DNA from: an uncultured Verrucomicrobiota bacterium
GTDB lineage: Bacteria; Verrucomicrobiota; Kiritimatiellia; RFP12; UBA1067
Length of the DNA stretch: 5,114 nucleotides
Direction of reading: 5' to 3'
NCBI GenBank assembly: GCA_946631345.1
Contig: CAMPAA010000219.1
Span: 1-5,114 of the forward strand
The notes beneath the pieces were generated by a model. That model made no database searches and was not told where the DNA came from. It saw nothing but the letters and a program-made list of their open reading frames with translations. A program made the translations under genes and the position numbers. Shown piece by piece: positions 1-5,019 of this stretch (position 1 is the first letter of the stretch; each line of letters starts with the position of its first letter).

Positions 1-591
1 CTGTTCGCAAACCTGTCTGCAAGCCTGCCGAATGTCAGGCTGGATCCGCTGACCGAAAGCGAAGCCGCACGCGGTCCTCTGACGATAGACGGACTGTGGC
101 GCGCGATGGCGAAGGTGCGCGGAAGGTACGGGCAGCCTGGCGGCGCTCCGTTCACCTTTGCGTTCTACATGAAGGCGCGGCAGCTTCCGGTGGATGCGTG
201 GCGCAAGGCTCCCCGCGAGATCGTCGTGCAGATGCTCAGATGGGTGGAGAACATGTCCCCGTGGATCTCGCGGGCGTTAGACTGCTCGGCTCTCACGGTC
301 GAGGATTGGCAGATGATTATCCACAACAACCCAGTGCAGCTCTGCCATCCAGCTTGCCCAACCGGTGAACTGCCGCCTCTCGACGTGCTGGAATGCATCA
401 ACCGCGAGCCTCACTGCCTAGGCCATTTGGACGTGCCGAAATTCGTTGAGCAGCTCAGCCCAGAGTACGCGCGCGAGTTCGTATGGACGCGCCGAGACGT
501 CGATTATGCGCGGGATATCGGCGCGGTTAAGTTCGCCGACTGGCTAGAGGCGAACGCCGAGTTTGCGGGTGGCGCGAAGCCGAAGGAGTGA
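1..591 (+). CDS. C-terminal part of an uncharacterised protein with degenerate W/P-spaced repeats (5' end outside window)
   Basis: The frame is open from base 1 to a TGA at 589-591, giving 196 visible residues. I treat it as a gene entering from the left rather than one starting at the ATG at 106, because the residues before that ATG look protein-like and no Shine-Dalgarno precedes it. I do not recognise the product. No signal peptide, membrane segment or catalytic motif is visible in this part. The second half suggests a degenerate repeat of about 24-26 residues: blocks of the form 'LTVEDWQMIIHNNP' and 'LPPLDVLECINREP', then 'VPKFVEQLSP', each ending in a proline after a short helix-like stretch. 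This recalls long bacterial repeat proteins with units such as 'LxxxDWxxLLxxxPxF', but that is inference from pattern only. The C-terminus is charged (KPKE). It converges on the MurC-MurB gene with 23 bp between stop codons. Coding status is fairly sure, function unknown. Confidence 0.75.
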   Translation: MFANLSASLPNVRLDPLTESEAARGPLTIDGLWRAMAKVRGRYGQPGGAPFTFAFYMKARQLPVDAWRKAPREIVVQMLRWVENMSPWISRALDCSALTVEDWQMIIHNNPVQLCHPACPTGELPPLDVLECINREPHCLGHLDVPKFVEQLSPEYAREFVWTRRDVDYARDIGAVKFADWLEANAEFAGGAKPKE

Positions 592-614
592 ACGGCGGAA
601 CCGCGCCCGTGCGT

Positions 615-2597
615 TCAGGAGACTTCAAGCCCGCGTATCTCTGGAACGAGCTCCAATCCAAACCTGTCGCGGACGCGCGCGGCCATCAGCCGGGCGAGAG
701 CGAGGATGTCAGACGATGTGCAACCATCCCCGGCGACGATTACGTTTGCGTGCTCCTGCCACACGTGCGCTCCGCCAACGCGGAGCGACTTCGCGCCTGC
801 TTCTTCGAGGAGACGGCCTGCCGGCTGCGCCGCGGATGGGTTCTTGAATACGCTGCCGCATGTGCGCGGAGGGAACGCCTTCCGCGCGGCGGGGCGCGCG
901 CCGCTGGCTGTGCGCTTCAGGACGACATCGGTGATCAGTCCCGGAATGGCCGACGTGCGGTAGCCGAAGCCGCACTCTGATGCCGGTATGCGTCTGCCGT
1001 AGGCGACGACATGGTCGATGTGGTTTCCGAAGCTGTCGCCGAACGCTCCGGCATTCATCCTGGCCCAACCGCCGATTGTGCCGGGGATGCCTTTCATGAA
1101 CGCAAGCTCAGGGTGGTCTGCAAGAAGTGTCGCGCCAGGCCGTGCGGCGGTGCAGTCCGGCGGCGCTTTGACAATGTCAACATCTGTCGCGCAGTCGCTG
1201 AACCATGTGTTTGAGCCCATGCCTACGATGATGCACCCGGAGTCTCCTTTGGCGGCTGGGCGTTCGTGCATGAGGCTTCCGAAGGTTTCGCCGCCCGTGC
1301 GGAAGAACGAGAAGGGCGCAAGATCAATGGCGGGCGCGGCGTGGGGACGGCGGGACGGCATCTCCCTCCTGATGCGCGGCACGAGACCGATGAGATCGCC
1401 CGCGCCCAGCAGCATCACGATATCGCCCTGCTCAATTGTGAGGAATAGATGCCTCCAAGCCTCCTCCGCGCTGCGTGCGAGGAGAAGCCTCCGTACCGTG
1501 CCGCACTCCCTGAATGCTGCGTAGAGGTCGGCTATATCGCCGCCGGGCACCGGCTCCTCGAACGCGGCATATACCGGTACGAGCACAAGCTCGTCGGCTG
1601 CGGCGAACGCAGGCGGGAACTCGTTCAGGAGCGCCTTGGTGCGCGAGTAGCGGTGGGGCTGGAACATGACGCGAAGGCGTTTGGGCCTGAGCGAGCGCGC
1701 CATCGATAGCGCGCATGATATCTCAGCCGGATGGTGGGCGTAGTCGGTTAGGATGAGCGGCTGCCTGCTGTCAGCCCCAATTGGCCATATGCGCTCGAAT
1801 CGGCGGTCGGGAAGGGCGGCGAGCGCCTCGGGAAGGGCCGCGACGATATCCGCGCGCGAATGTCCGCGCCGGAGCGCCACCTCAACGGCGGTGCGTGCGT
1901 TGCGCACGTTGTGCTCGCCTAGGACAAGTCCGCGCAGTTCCGGCCAGTCGTCCAAAGGGAGCTTTGGGGATTCAATGACGTCCCCTGCGGCGGAAATGGC
2001 CGTATCGTAGCAGGCGAGGTAGTCGGCGTATGTCCTGAAATGATCCGGATGGTCGTAGTCGAGGGAGGTGACGACGAGCGTCCTGGCACGGTAGAGCGCG
2101 AGCGTACCGTCCGATTCGTCGGCCTCGATGACAAAGGGGCCTGTGCCCATCCCGGCTACGGGGAAATCCCCGGTTTCGCCGCCTATGCACCATGACGGGT
2201 CGTCGCCGAGGGCGCGGAGAAGCTTTGCGATGAATGTCGCGGTGGTAGTCTTGCCGTGCGTTCCGCACACCGCGATGCCGTCGGTGGCGTTGAAAAGTTC
2301 CGCGAGAACCTCGCCACGGTAGCGCACGCTGCAGTCCGCCGCCTTTGCGGCAGCGAACTCCGGGCTGTCCTTCGGCACGGCCGGAGTGAACACGCACACG
2401 CCGACATCTGGCGTGACGTGGGAAGGGGAGTGCCCGATGGCTACCGGTATGCCGTTCGCCTCAAGCCAAGCGGTGCGCGGAGAGGCGTGGAGGTCGCATC
2501 CAGTGACCTCATGCCCTGCCTTTTTCAGCAGAAAGGCGACGCCAGCCATGCCGACACCGCCTATCCCCGTGAAATGATATTTTCTGCGGTTGAACAC
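615..2597 (-). CDS. murC/murB: Bifunctional MurC-MurB fusion: UDP-N-acetylmuramate--L-alanine ligase / UDP-N-acetylenolpyruvoylglucosamine reductase
   Basis: Cytoplasmic enzyme joining two consecutive steps of peptidoglycan precursor synthesis: NADPH/FAD-dependent reduction of UDP-GlcNAc-enolpyruvate to UDP-MurNAc (MurB), then ATP-dependent addition of L-alanine (MurC). The order is MurC first (about 1-412), MurB second (about 425-658). MurC marks: GIGGVGM at 11-17, P-loop GTHGKTTT 112-119, EADESD 158-163, DYDHPDHF 180-187, GEHNVRNA 227-234, RRFE 265-268, DYAHHP 285-290, FQPHRYSRT 312-320, EEPVPGGD 347-354. MurB marks: RTGG 433-436, GMGSN 459-463, KGIPGTIGG 502-510, MNAGAFG 514-520, GFGYRTS 543-549, GSVFKNP 581-587 with the expected catalytic serine, and VPEIR 651-655 with the expected glutamate; it looks like a type II MurB. 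Both halves are shorter than usual, with about 50 residues lost in the MurC ATPase domain and about 35 in the MurB FAD-binding region, yet the frame is intact. Start is GTG: an in-frame TAA lies just upstream and homology begins at residue 8. No Shine-Dalgarno. No other mur or division gene is in the window. Confidence 0.95.
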   Translation of the reverse strand: MFNRRKYHFTGIGGVGMAGVAFLLKKAGHEVTGCDLHASPRTAWLEANGIPVAIGHSPSHVTPDVGVCVFTPAVPKDSPEFAAAKAADCSVRYRGEVLAELFNATDGIAVCGTHGKTTTATFIAKLLRALGDDPSWCIGGETGDFPVAGMGTGPFVIEADESDGTLALYRARTLVVTSLDYDHPDHFRTYADYLACYDTAISAAGDVIESPKLPLDDWPELRGLVLGEHNVRNARTAVEVALRRGHSRADIVAALPEALAALPDRRFERIWPIGADSRQPLILTDYAHHPAEISCALSMARSLRPKRLRVMFQPHRYSRTKALLNEFPPAFAAADELVLVPVYAAFEEPVPGGDIADLYAAFRECGTVRRLLLARSAEEAWRHLFLTIEQGDIVMLLGAGDLIGLVPRIRREMPSRRPHAAPAIDLAPFSFFRTGGETFGSLMHERPAAKGDSGCIIVGMGSNTWFSDCATDVDIVKAPPDCTAARPGATLLADHPELAFMKGIPGTIGGWARMNAGAFGDSFGNHIDHVVAYGRRIPASECGFGYRTSAIPGLITDVVLKRTASGARPAARKAFPPRTCGSVFKNPSAAQPAGRLLEEAGAKSLRVGGAHVWQEHANVIVAGDGCTSSDILALARLMAARVRDRFGLELVPEIRGLEVS

Positions 2598-2605
2598 AGG
2601 TGCGG

Positions 2606-2614
2606 ATTATAGCA
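2606..2614 (-). promoter_or_regulatory. Extended -10 promoter (TGCTATAAT) of the MurC-MurB gene
   Basis: On the minus strand TGC-TATAAT, a perfect extended -10 element, ends 8 nt before the GTG start codon. No -35 hexamer is found at the usual distance, which is normal for extended -10 promoters. The expected transcription start is about 2599-2597, so the message would have a leader of 0-2 nt. The TAA inside the box closes the reading frame upstream of the GTG. Not tested; inferred from the exact match and position. Confidence 0.75.
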
Positions 2615-2652
2615 CATAGCGGCAGAAGGCGGTGGACTAAGTCGTTCGCCAT

Positions 2653-2904
2653 TCAATGCATTGGCACGGCGATTTCGGCATCCTTCAGGAGAAAACACGG
2701 GTCTTCATCTACCGAAAGCGCGCCAACGCCCTGAACGAAAAATGTCTCACCCTCGGTTGGATAGCTTTCCGGCCAGCGCACGGCCTTGCCTGCGGTGTTG
2801 GTGCAAAGCGCAAACTCCACAAATCCCTGCACGCAGCATCCACCCGGATCGGACAAAAGGCATGCAAAAGCGCCGCACGGAGTCCCGCGCGGCGCTCTGT
2901 GCAT
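2653..2904 (-). pseudogene. Gene remnant or short CDS: C-terminal part of a small OB-like protein with a Cys-Cys motif
   Basis: The frame is open from an ATG at 2904 to a TGA at 2653-2655 (83 codons). From about residue 13 it reads like a real protein: ACLLSDPGGCCVQGFVEF, then WPESYPTEGETFFVQGVGAL, then EDPCFLLKDAEI. I recall small secreted or lipoprotein families with the same layout (ACL-x2-D-x3-CC-x-QG-x-EF, YP-x2-YP, V-x-G, a terminal L-x2-AE), in which a signal peptide and an N-terminal strand domain come first. Those parts are absent here. The ATG lies 17 nt after the yebC stop codon, and residues 4-13 are encoded by the yebC terminator hairpin, so this start is unlikely. Alternative starts are TTG at 2856 or GTG at 2832, the latter behind a weak GGTGGA. 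I read it as the 3' piece of a gene whose front was lost by deletion. It could still be a functional short protein. Family assignment is from memory and moderate. Confidence 0.5.
2866..2896 (-). terminator. Intrinsic terminator of yebC
   Basis: Read on the minus strand, AGCGCCGCGCGG pairs with CCGTGCGGCGCT around the loop GACT: a 12-bp stem with one G-U pair, followed directly by a run of T residues (TTTT including the last stem base). The G-U pair becomes an A-C mismatch on the other strand, so the hairpin suits the minus transcript. It begins 25 nt after the yebC stop codon. The short T run is the only weakness. Confidence 0.85.
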
Positions 2905-2921
2905 GGAATGTGGCTGCGCGC

Positions 2922-3686
2922 TTAGCCCTCGGCCTCCAGCGCGGCATCCACTTCGTCGGTGGTTTCCATGTTCGTGTAGACATCCTGCACGTCCTCAAGA
3001 TCCTCAAGCATCTCGACGAACTTGTTGATCGCCTTGGCGGCGGCGACGTCGGAGACGGGATTCATCATGTTCGGCACGAGGCCGATGGCGGAATTCTCCT
3101 CGTCCACGCCGATGCCGCCGGCCTTGATGGCCTCGAGAACTGCCGTGAAGTCGTTCGGCTGGCACTTCACGGTGAAGCCGCCATCCTCGGATACGACATC
3201 CTCTGCGCCGGCCTCGAGGGCGACTTCCATCACCCTATCCTCCGTCACGCCGTCGGCGGCCGGGATCATCACCTGGCCGAGACGGTCGAAGAGGCGCGTG
3301 GCGCTGCCCTGCTTGGCGAACTCGATGCCGTTCTTCTTGAAGACGTTGCCGACCTCAGCCGCAGCGCGGTTCTTGTTGTCGGTGAGCACGTTCACAACGA
3401 GCGCGACGCCGCCCTTGATGCCTTCGTACTGCGCATCGACGAGCGCGGCAGACTCCAGCTCGCCCGTGCCTTTCTTGATGGCGCGCTCGATGTTGTCGTT
3501 GGGCATCTGTGCCGCTTTCGCCTTGGCGATGAGCGTGCGGAGGGTGGGATTGTTGTCGGGATCGCCGCCCTTCGCCTTAACGACGATGGTGATTTCCTTG
3601 CCGAGCTTGGAAAAGATCTTTCCCTTCTTGGCGTCCGCCGCGCCTTTCGCGCGCTTGATTGTCGCCCAATGGCTGTGACCTGACAT
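2922..3686 (-). CDS. yebC: YebC/PmpR/TACO1 family protein (translation factor / transcriptional regulator)
   Basis: Cytoplasmic 254-residue protein of the YebC/PmpR family, close to the usual 240-250. Members were first described as DNA-binding regulators (PmpR in Pseudomonas). More recent work, and the mitochondrial member TACO1, point to a ribosome-associated role in easing stalling at proline-rich stretches. Family marks: the N-terminal GHSHWATIK (3-11) and DAKKGKIFSKL (18-28), GGDPDNNPTLR (40-50), the MPNDNIERAIKKGTGE block (61-76), YEG (87-89) and TDNKNR (102-107). The usual GG before the 'GS' turn is NG here (KKNGIEFAKQGSATRLF). The C-terminus is strongly acidic. The ATG at 3686 starts exactly at the conserved N-terminus and lies 8 nt from AAAGGAG. 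It has its own promoter (3733-3761) and terminator (2866-2896), so it is a single-gene unit. The ruvC neighbour common in Proteobacteria is not in the window. Diverges from the HAD gene across 317 bp. Confidence 0.96.
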   Translation of the reverse strand: MSGHSHWATIKRAKGAADAKKGKIFSKLGKEITIVVKAKGGDPDNNPTLRTLIAKAKAAQMPNDNIERAIKKGTGELESAALVDAQYEGIKGGVALVVNVLTDNKNRAAAEVGNVFKKNGIEFAKQGSATRLFDRLGQVMIPAADGVTEDRVMEVALEAGAEDVVSEDGGFTVKCQPNDFTAVLEAIKAGGIGVDEENSAIGLVPNMMNPVSDVAAAKAINKFVEMLEDLEDVQDVYTNMETTDEVDAALEAEG

Positions 3687-3694
3687 TTAGTCCA

Positions 3695-3701
3695 CTCCTT
3701 T
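3695..3701 (-). promoter_or_regulatory. Shine-Dalgarno site of yebC (AAAGGAG)
   Basis: AAAGGAG ends 8 nt before the ATG, near the optimal spacing. It fixes the yebC start and matters because the two neighbouring genes have no such site. It shows that this genome uses both Shine-Dalgarno-led and, apparently, leaderless initiation. Confidence 0.9.
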
Positions 3702-3732
3702 AGATTGATTGTCTGTTGAAATAAGCGCGCGT

Positions 3733-3761
3733 ATTGTAGCAAAAGGCGTCCCGAAACGCAA
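3733..3761 (-). promoter_or_regulatory. yebC: Sigma-70-type promoter of yebC (TTGCGT-17-TACAAT, with TGC extension)
   Basis: On the minus strand TTGCGT (3761-3756) and TACAAT (3738-3733) are separated by exactly 17 bp, and TGC directly precedes the -10, so it also has an extended -10. The predicted start near 3726 gives a leader of about 40 nt that contains the AAAGGAG site. Matches are 4/6 and 5/6 to consensus. No operator-like inverted repeat overlaps it clearly. Confidence 0.8.
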
Positions 3762-3801
3762 TAGCCTTTGTTGCGAACTTTAACAGCCGGGTGGAACTGG
3801 G

Positions 3802-3834
3802 TCATGCGGCGATCCGCCATCTTTCCTCGCCCAT
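3802..3834 (-). CDS. Possible ten-codon leader-type ORF (MGEERWRIAA)
   Basis: A very short frame, MGEERWRIAA then TGA, sits upstream of yebC on the same strand. It deserves mention only because its initiation signals are excellent: AGGAGG at 3843-3848, 8 nt before the ATG, and TATAAT at 3857-3862 placed so that a transcript would begin about 2 nt before the Shine-Dalgarno. It ends 41 nt before the -35 box of the yebC promoter. Nothing in the peptide (no run of one amino acid) suggests a classical attenuator. A second ATG at 3820, in another frame, opens a longer frame running antisense-of-sense through yebC and is not credible as a gene. It may be a leader peptide, a distal yebC transcript start, or chance. 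Confidence 0.3.
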   Translation of the reverse strand: MGEERWRIAA

Positions 3835-3842
3835 TGGGATAC

Positions 3843-3862
3843 CCTCCTATGCTACTATTATA
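3843..3862 (-). promoter_or_regulatory. -10 box plus perfect Shine-Dalgarno upstream of the ten-codon ORF
   Basis: TATAAT (3862-3857) is followed 8 nt later by AGGAGG (3848-3843) on the minus strand. No -35 box is found because the region upstream is the alternating CG tract, and no TGN extension is present, so promoter strength is doubtful. It could give a longer, second yebC transcript with a leader of about 160 nt. Confidence 0.4.
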
Positions 3863-3865
3863 AAG

Positions 3866-3891
3866 GTGCGCGCGCACGCGCGCGCGCGTAT
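3866..3891. repeat. 26-bp alternating purine-pyrimidine tract, mostly (CG)n, Z-DNA-prone
   Basis: Every step from 3866 to 3891 alternates purine and pyrimidine, and almost all of it is CG/GC. The left part, GTGCGCGCGCAC (3866-3877), is a perfect palindrome. Such tracts are the classic Z-DNA-forming sequence under negative supercoiling. It lies between two divergent genes, where transcription increases negative supercoiling. It might instead act as a hairpin, but there is no T run on either side, so it is not a terminator. Confidence 0.8.
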
Positions 3892-3919
3892 TGGGACAAA
3901 AGCGACAGCCTTCCCCGTC

Positions 3920-3966
3920 CCCCCTCGCTAACCTTGCGGTGGTTTGCGCATTGCGTCCAGAGGGGG
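3920..3966. promoter_or_regulatory. Inverted repeat and TTGCG words upstream of the HAD promoter
   Basis: CCCCCTC (3920-3926) is the reverse complement of GAGGGGG (3960-3966). Between the arms TTGCG occurs at 3934, 3944 and 3951, with more copies at 3771 and 3977. The block lies 21 bp upstream of the extended -10 of the HAD gene, where an activator or repressor site could be. No known operator is recognised. Confidence 0.25.
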
Positions 3967-3987
3967 CAGCGCGGGGTTGCGGCTTTG

Positions 3988-3996
3988 TGGTATAAT
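3988..3996 (+). promoter_or_regulatory. Extended -10 promoter (TGGTATAAT) of the HAD phosphatase gene
   Basis: TGG-TATAAT, a perfect extended -10, ends 7 nt before the ATG at 4004. No -35 hexamer lies 16-18 bp upstream. The expected first transcribed base is 4003 or 4004, so the message would begin at or one base before the start codon. No Shine-Dalgarno is present. This mirrors the MurC-MurB promoter. Confidence 0.75.
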
Positions 3997-4003
3997 ATGC
4001 GCC

Positions 4004-4855
4004 ATGAGCACATTTGACATAAAGAGGAAAAAGGCGTTCGTCTGCGATCTGGACGGTACATTGTTCATGGGGCCGAACCCTATCAAGCCGGCCGTGGATT
4101 TCGTGATCGAAAGCACGAACAGCGGCAGGTTCTGCTTCTTCTATCTTACCAACAACACGTCGAAGACGCCTGCGGAATACATGAAGAAGATTGCCGACGC
4201 GAAAATACCTGTCGAGCCGGACCAGATACTCACGCCGCTCATCACGCTTGAGGAGTACATACGCGAAAAGGGCTACAGAAGCGTGTATCTCGTGGCGAGC
4301 GAAGCCGTGGTCAGGCACATGGACGAGCGCCTGAGCGACGTTGGCGTGTCGTTCGGGTTCGATCCCGAGCGCAACGAGCTCGCCGCCCTCGCCTACGACA
4401 AGGAGCTCACATACGACAAGCTGCAGAAGCTCACGACGCTGTGGAACATGCGAAACGGCGGAAACGCGGCGGTGGGGCTGAAGACTCTCCCCGGCGGCCC
4501 CGTCGATTTCGTGGCGACGCACCCAGACAACTGCTGCCCGTCCGAGGCTGGCCCGATTCCGGATGTCGGAGGGATGCTGAAATTCCTTGAGGCGACGAAC
4601 GGGATGAAGCCGTCGCACGTGTTCGGCAAGCCGTCGCCGTCGCTGCTCCAGCCCGTGCTGCTGCAGTTCGCGAAGGACGAGATCGCGGTCGTGGGCGATC
4701 GGCTGTACACCGACAAGGCCATAGCCGACAACGCGGGCGTGGATTTCGTGTGCGTGCTATCCGGCGAAACGACGCCGGACGATCTCGCGAAGTATACCGG
4801 CACGCCTCCATCCATCGTCGTCGAGACGTTCGACAAGGTGCAGGCCGCCGTTTAA
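4004..4855 (+). CDS. HAD superfamily subclass IIA phosphatase (NagD/AraL-like)
   Basis: A 283-residue cytoplasmic hydrolase, predicted to be a Mg-dependent phosphomonoesterase. Motif I is DLDGTLFMG (15-23), with nucleophile Asp15 and acid/base Asp17. Motif II is YLTNNTSKTP (47-56), including Thr49 and the NN pair typical of HAD-IIA. Motif III is Lys209 in FGKPSP, and motif IV is GDRLYTD (231-237), giving the metal-binding Asp232 and Asp237. The stretch between about 60 and 200 is the C2-type cap, with ATHPDNCCPSEAGPIPDVGG matching the family's 'ATNPD...PxxG' region. Length fits the family (about 250-300). Substrate cannot be told from sequence: relatives act on phosphosugars, glycerol phosphate, p-nitrophenyl phosphate or nucleotides. 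The ATG at 4004 is preferred over an in-frame TTG at 3944 because the promoter lies between them and homology starts just after 4004. Diverges from yebC; single-gene unit. Confidence 0.95.
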   Translation: MSTFDIKRKKAFVCDLDGTLFMGPNPIKPAVDFVIESTNSGRFCFFYLTNNTSKTPAEYMKKIADAKIPVEPDQILTPLITLEEYIREKGYRSVYLVASEAVVRHMDERLSDVGVSFGFDPERNELAALAYDKELTYDKLQKLTTLWNMRNGGNAAVGLKTLPGGPVDFVATHPDNCCPSEAGPIPDVGGMLKFLEATNGMKPSHVFGKPSPSLLQPVLLQFAKDEIAVVGDRLYTDKAIADNAGVDFVCVLSGETTPDDLAKYTGTPPSIVVETFDKVQAAV

Positions 4856-4883
4856 CATCTATCTATAGCAAAATCTTAATAAC

Positions 4884-4914
4884 ACCCTTATCCCTGATTT
4901 TCCGGGATAAGGGT
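4884..4914. terminator. Strong hairpin downstream of the HAD gene (terminator-like)
   Basis: ACCCTTATCCC (4884-4894) and GGGATAAGGGT (4904-4914) form a perfect 11-bp stem with a 9-nt loop, 28 nt after the HAD stop codon. On the plus strand no T run follows. On the minus strand the following bases are T-rich (GTTATTAAGATTTT). It is probably the end of the HAD transcript, perhaps bidirectional or Rho-assisted; the missing U tract keeps this from being certain. Confidence 0.6.
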
Positions 4915-5019
4915 ATACCATCGTTTGCCTGCAGACAGAGCTCGGGTGGATGTCACTGCTTGCGGCGGCATTCCGGCCTTGGGGCAAATCCGTTCCGCTG
5001 CCCACCGAAGAGCGTTCTG

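Noticed and set aside
317..325. Exact TTATCCACA (consensus E. coli DnaA box) inside the left-edge gene
   Set aside because: A single copy within coding sequence, with no neighbours; it encodes part of IIHNN. Most likely chance.
2654..2663. CAATGCATTG palindrome at the end of the gene remnant
   Set aside because: Only 10 bp, no T run, no second copy seen; too weak to call a site or terminator.
2661..3683. Long plus-strand open frame (340 codons) opposite yebC
   Set aside because: It lies almost wholly antisense to a clearly conserved yebC; high GC removes stops from the opposite strand. Its product shows no family features.
3944..4003. Upstream TTG start that would add 20 residues to the HAD protein
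   Set aside because: It would be translated from bases that include the TGGTATAAT promoter; homology begins after the ATG at 4004, and no Shine-Dalgarno precedes the TTG.
3392..4618. Long minus-strand open frame (408 codons) antisense to the HAD gene and overlapping yebC out of frame
   Set aside because: It crosses two well-supported genes and the promoter region, and its low-complexity Arg/Ser/Pro-rich end is typical of a shadow frame.
4861..4870. Minus-strand TGCTATAGAT, an extended -10-like element that would drive antisense RNA into the HAD gene
   Set aside because: Only 4 of 6 bases match the -10 hexamer and no -35 or product supports it; AT-rich 3' region explains it.
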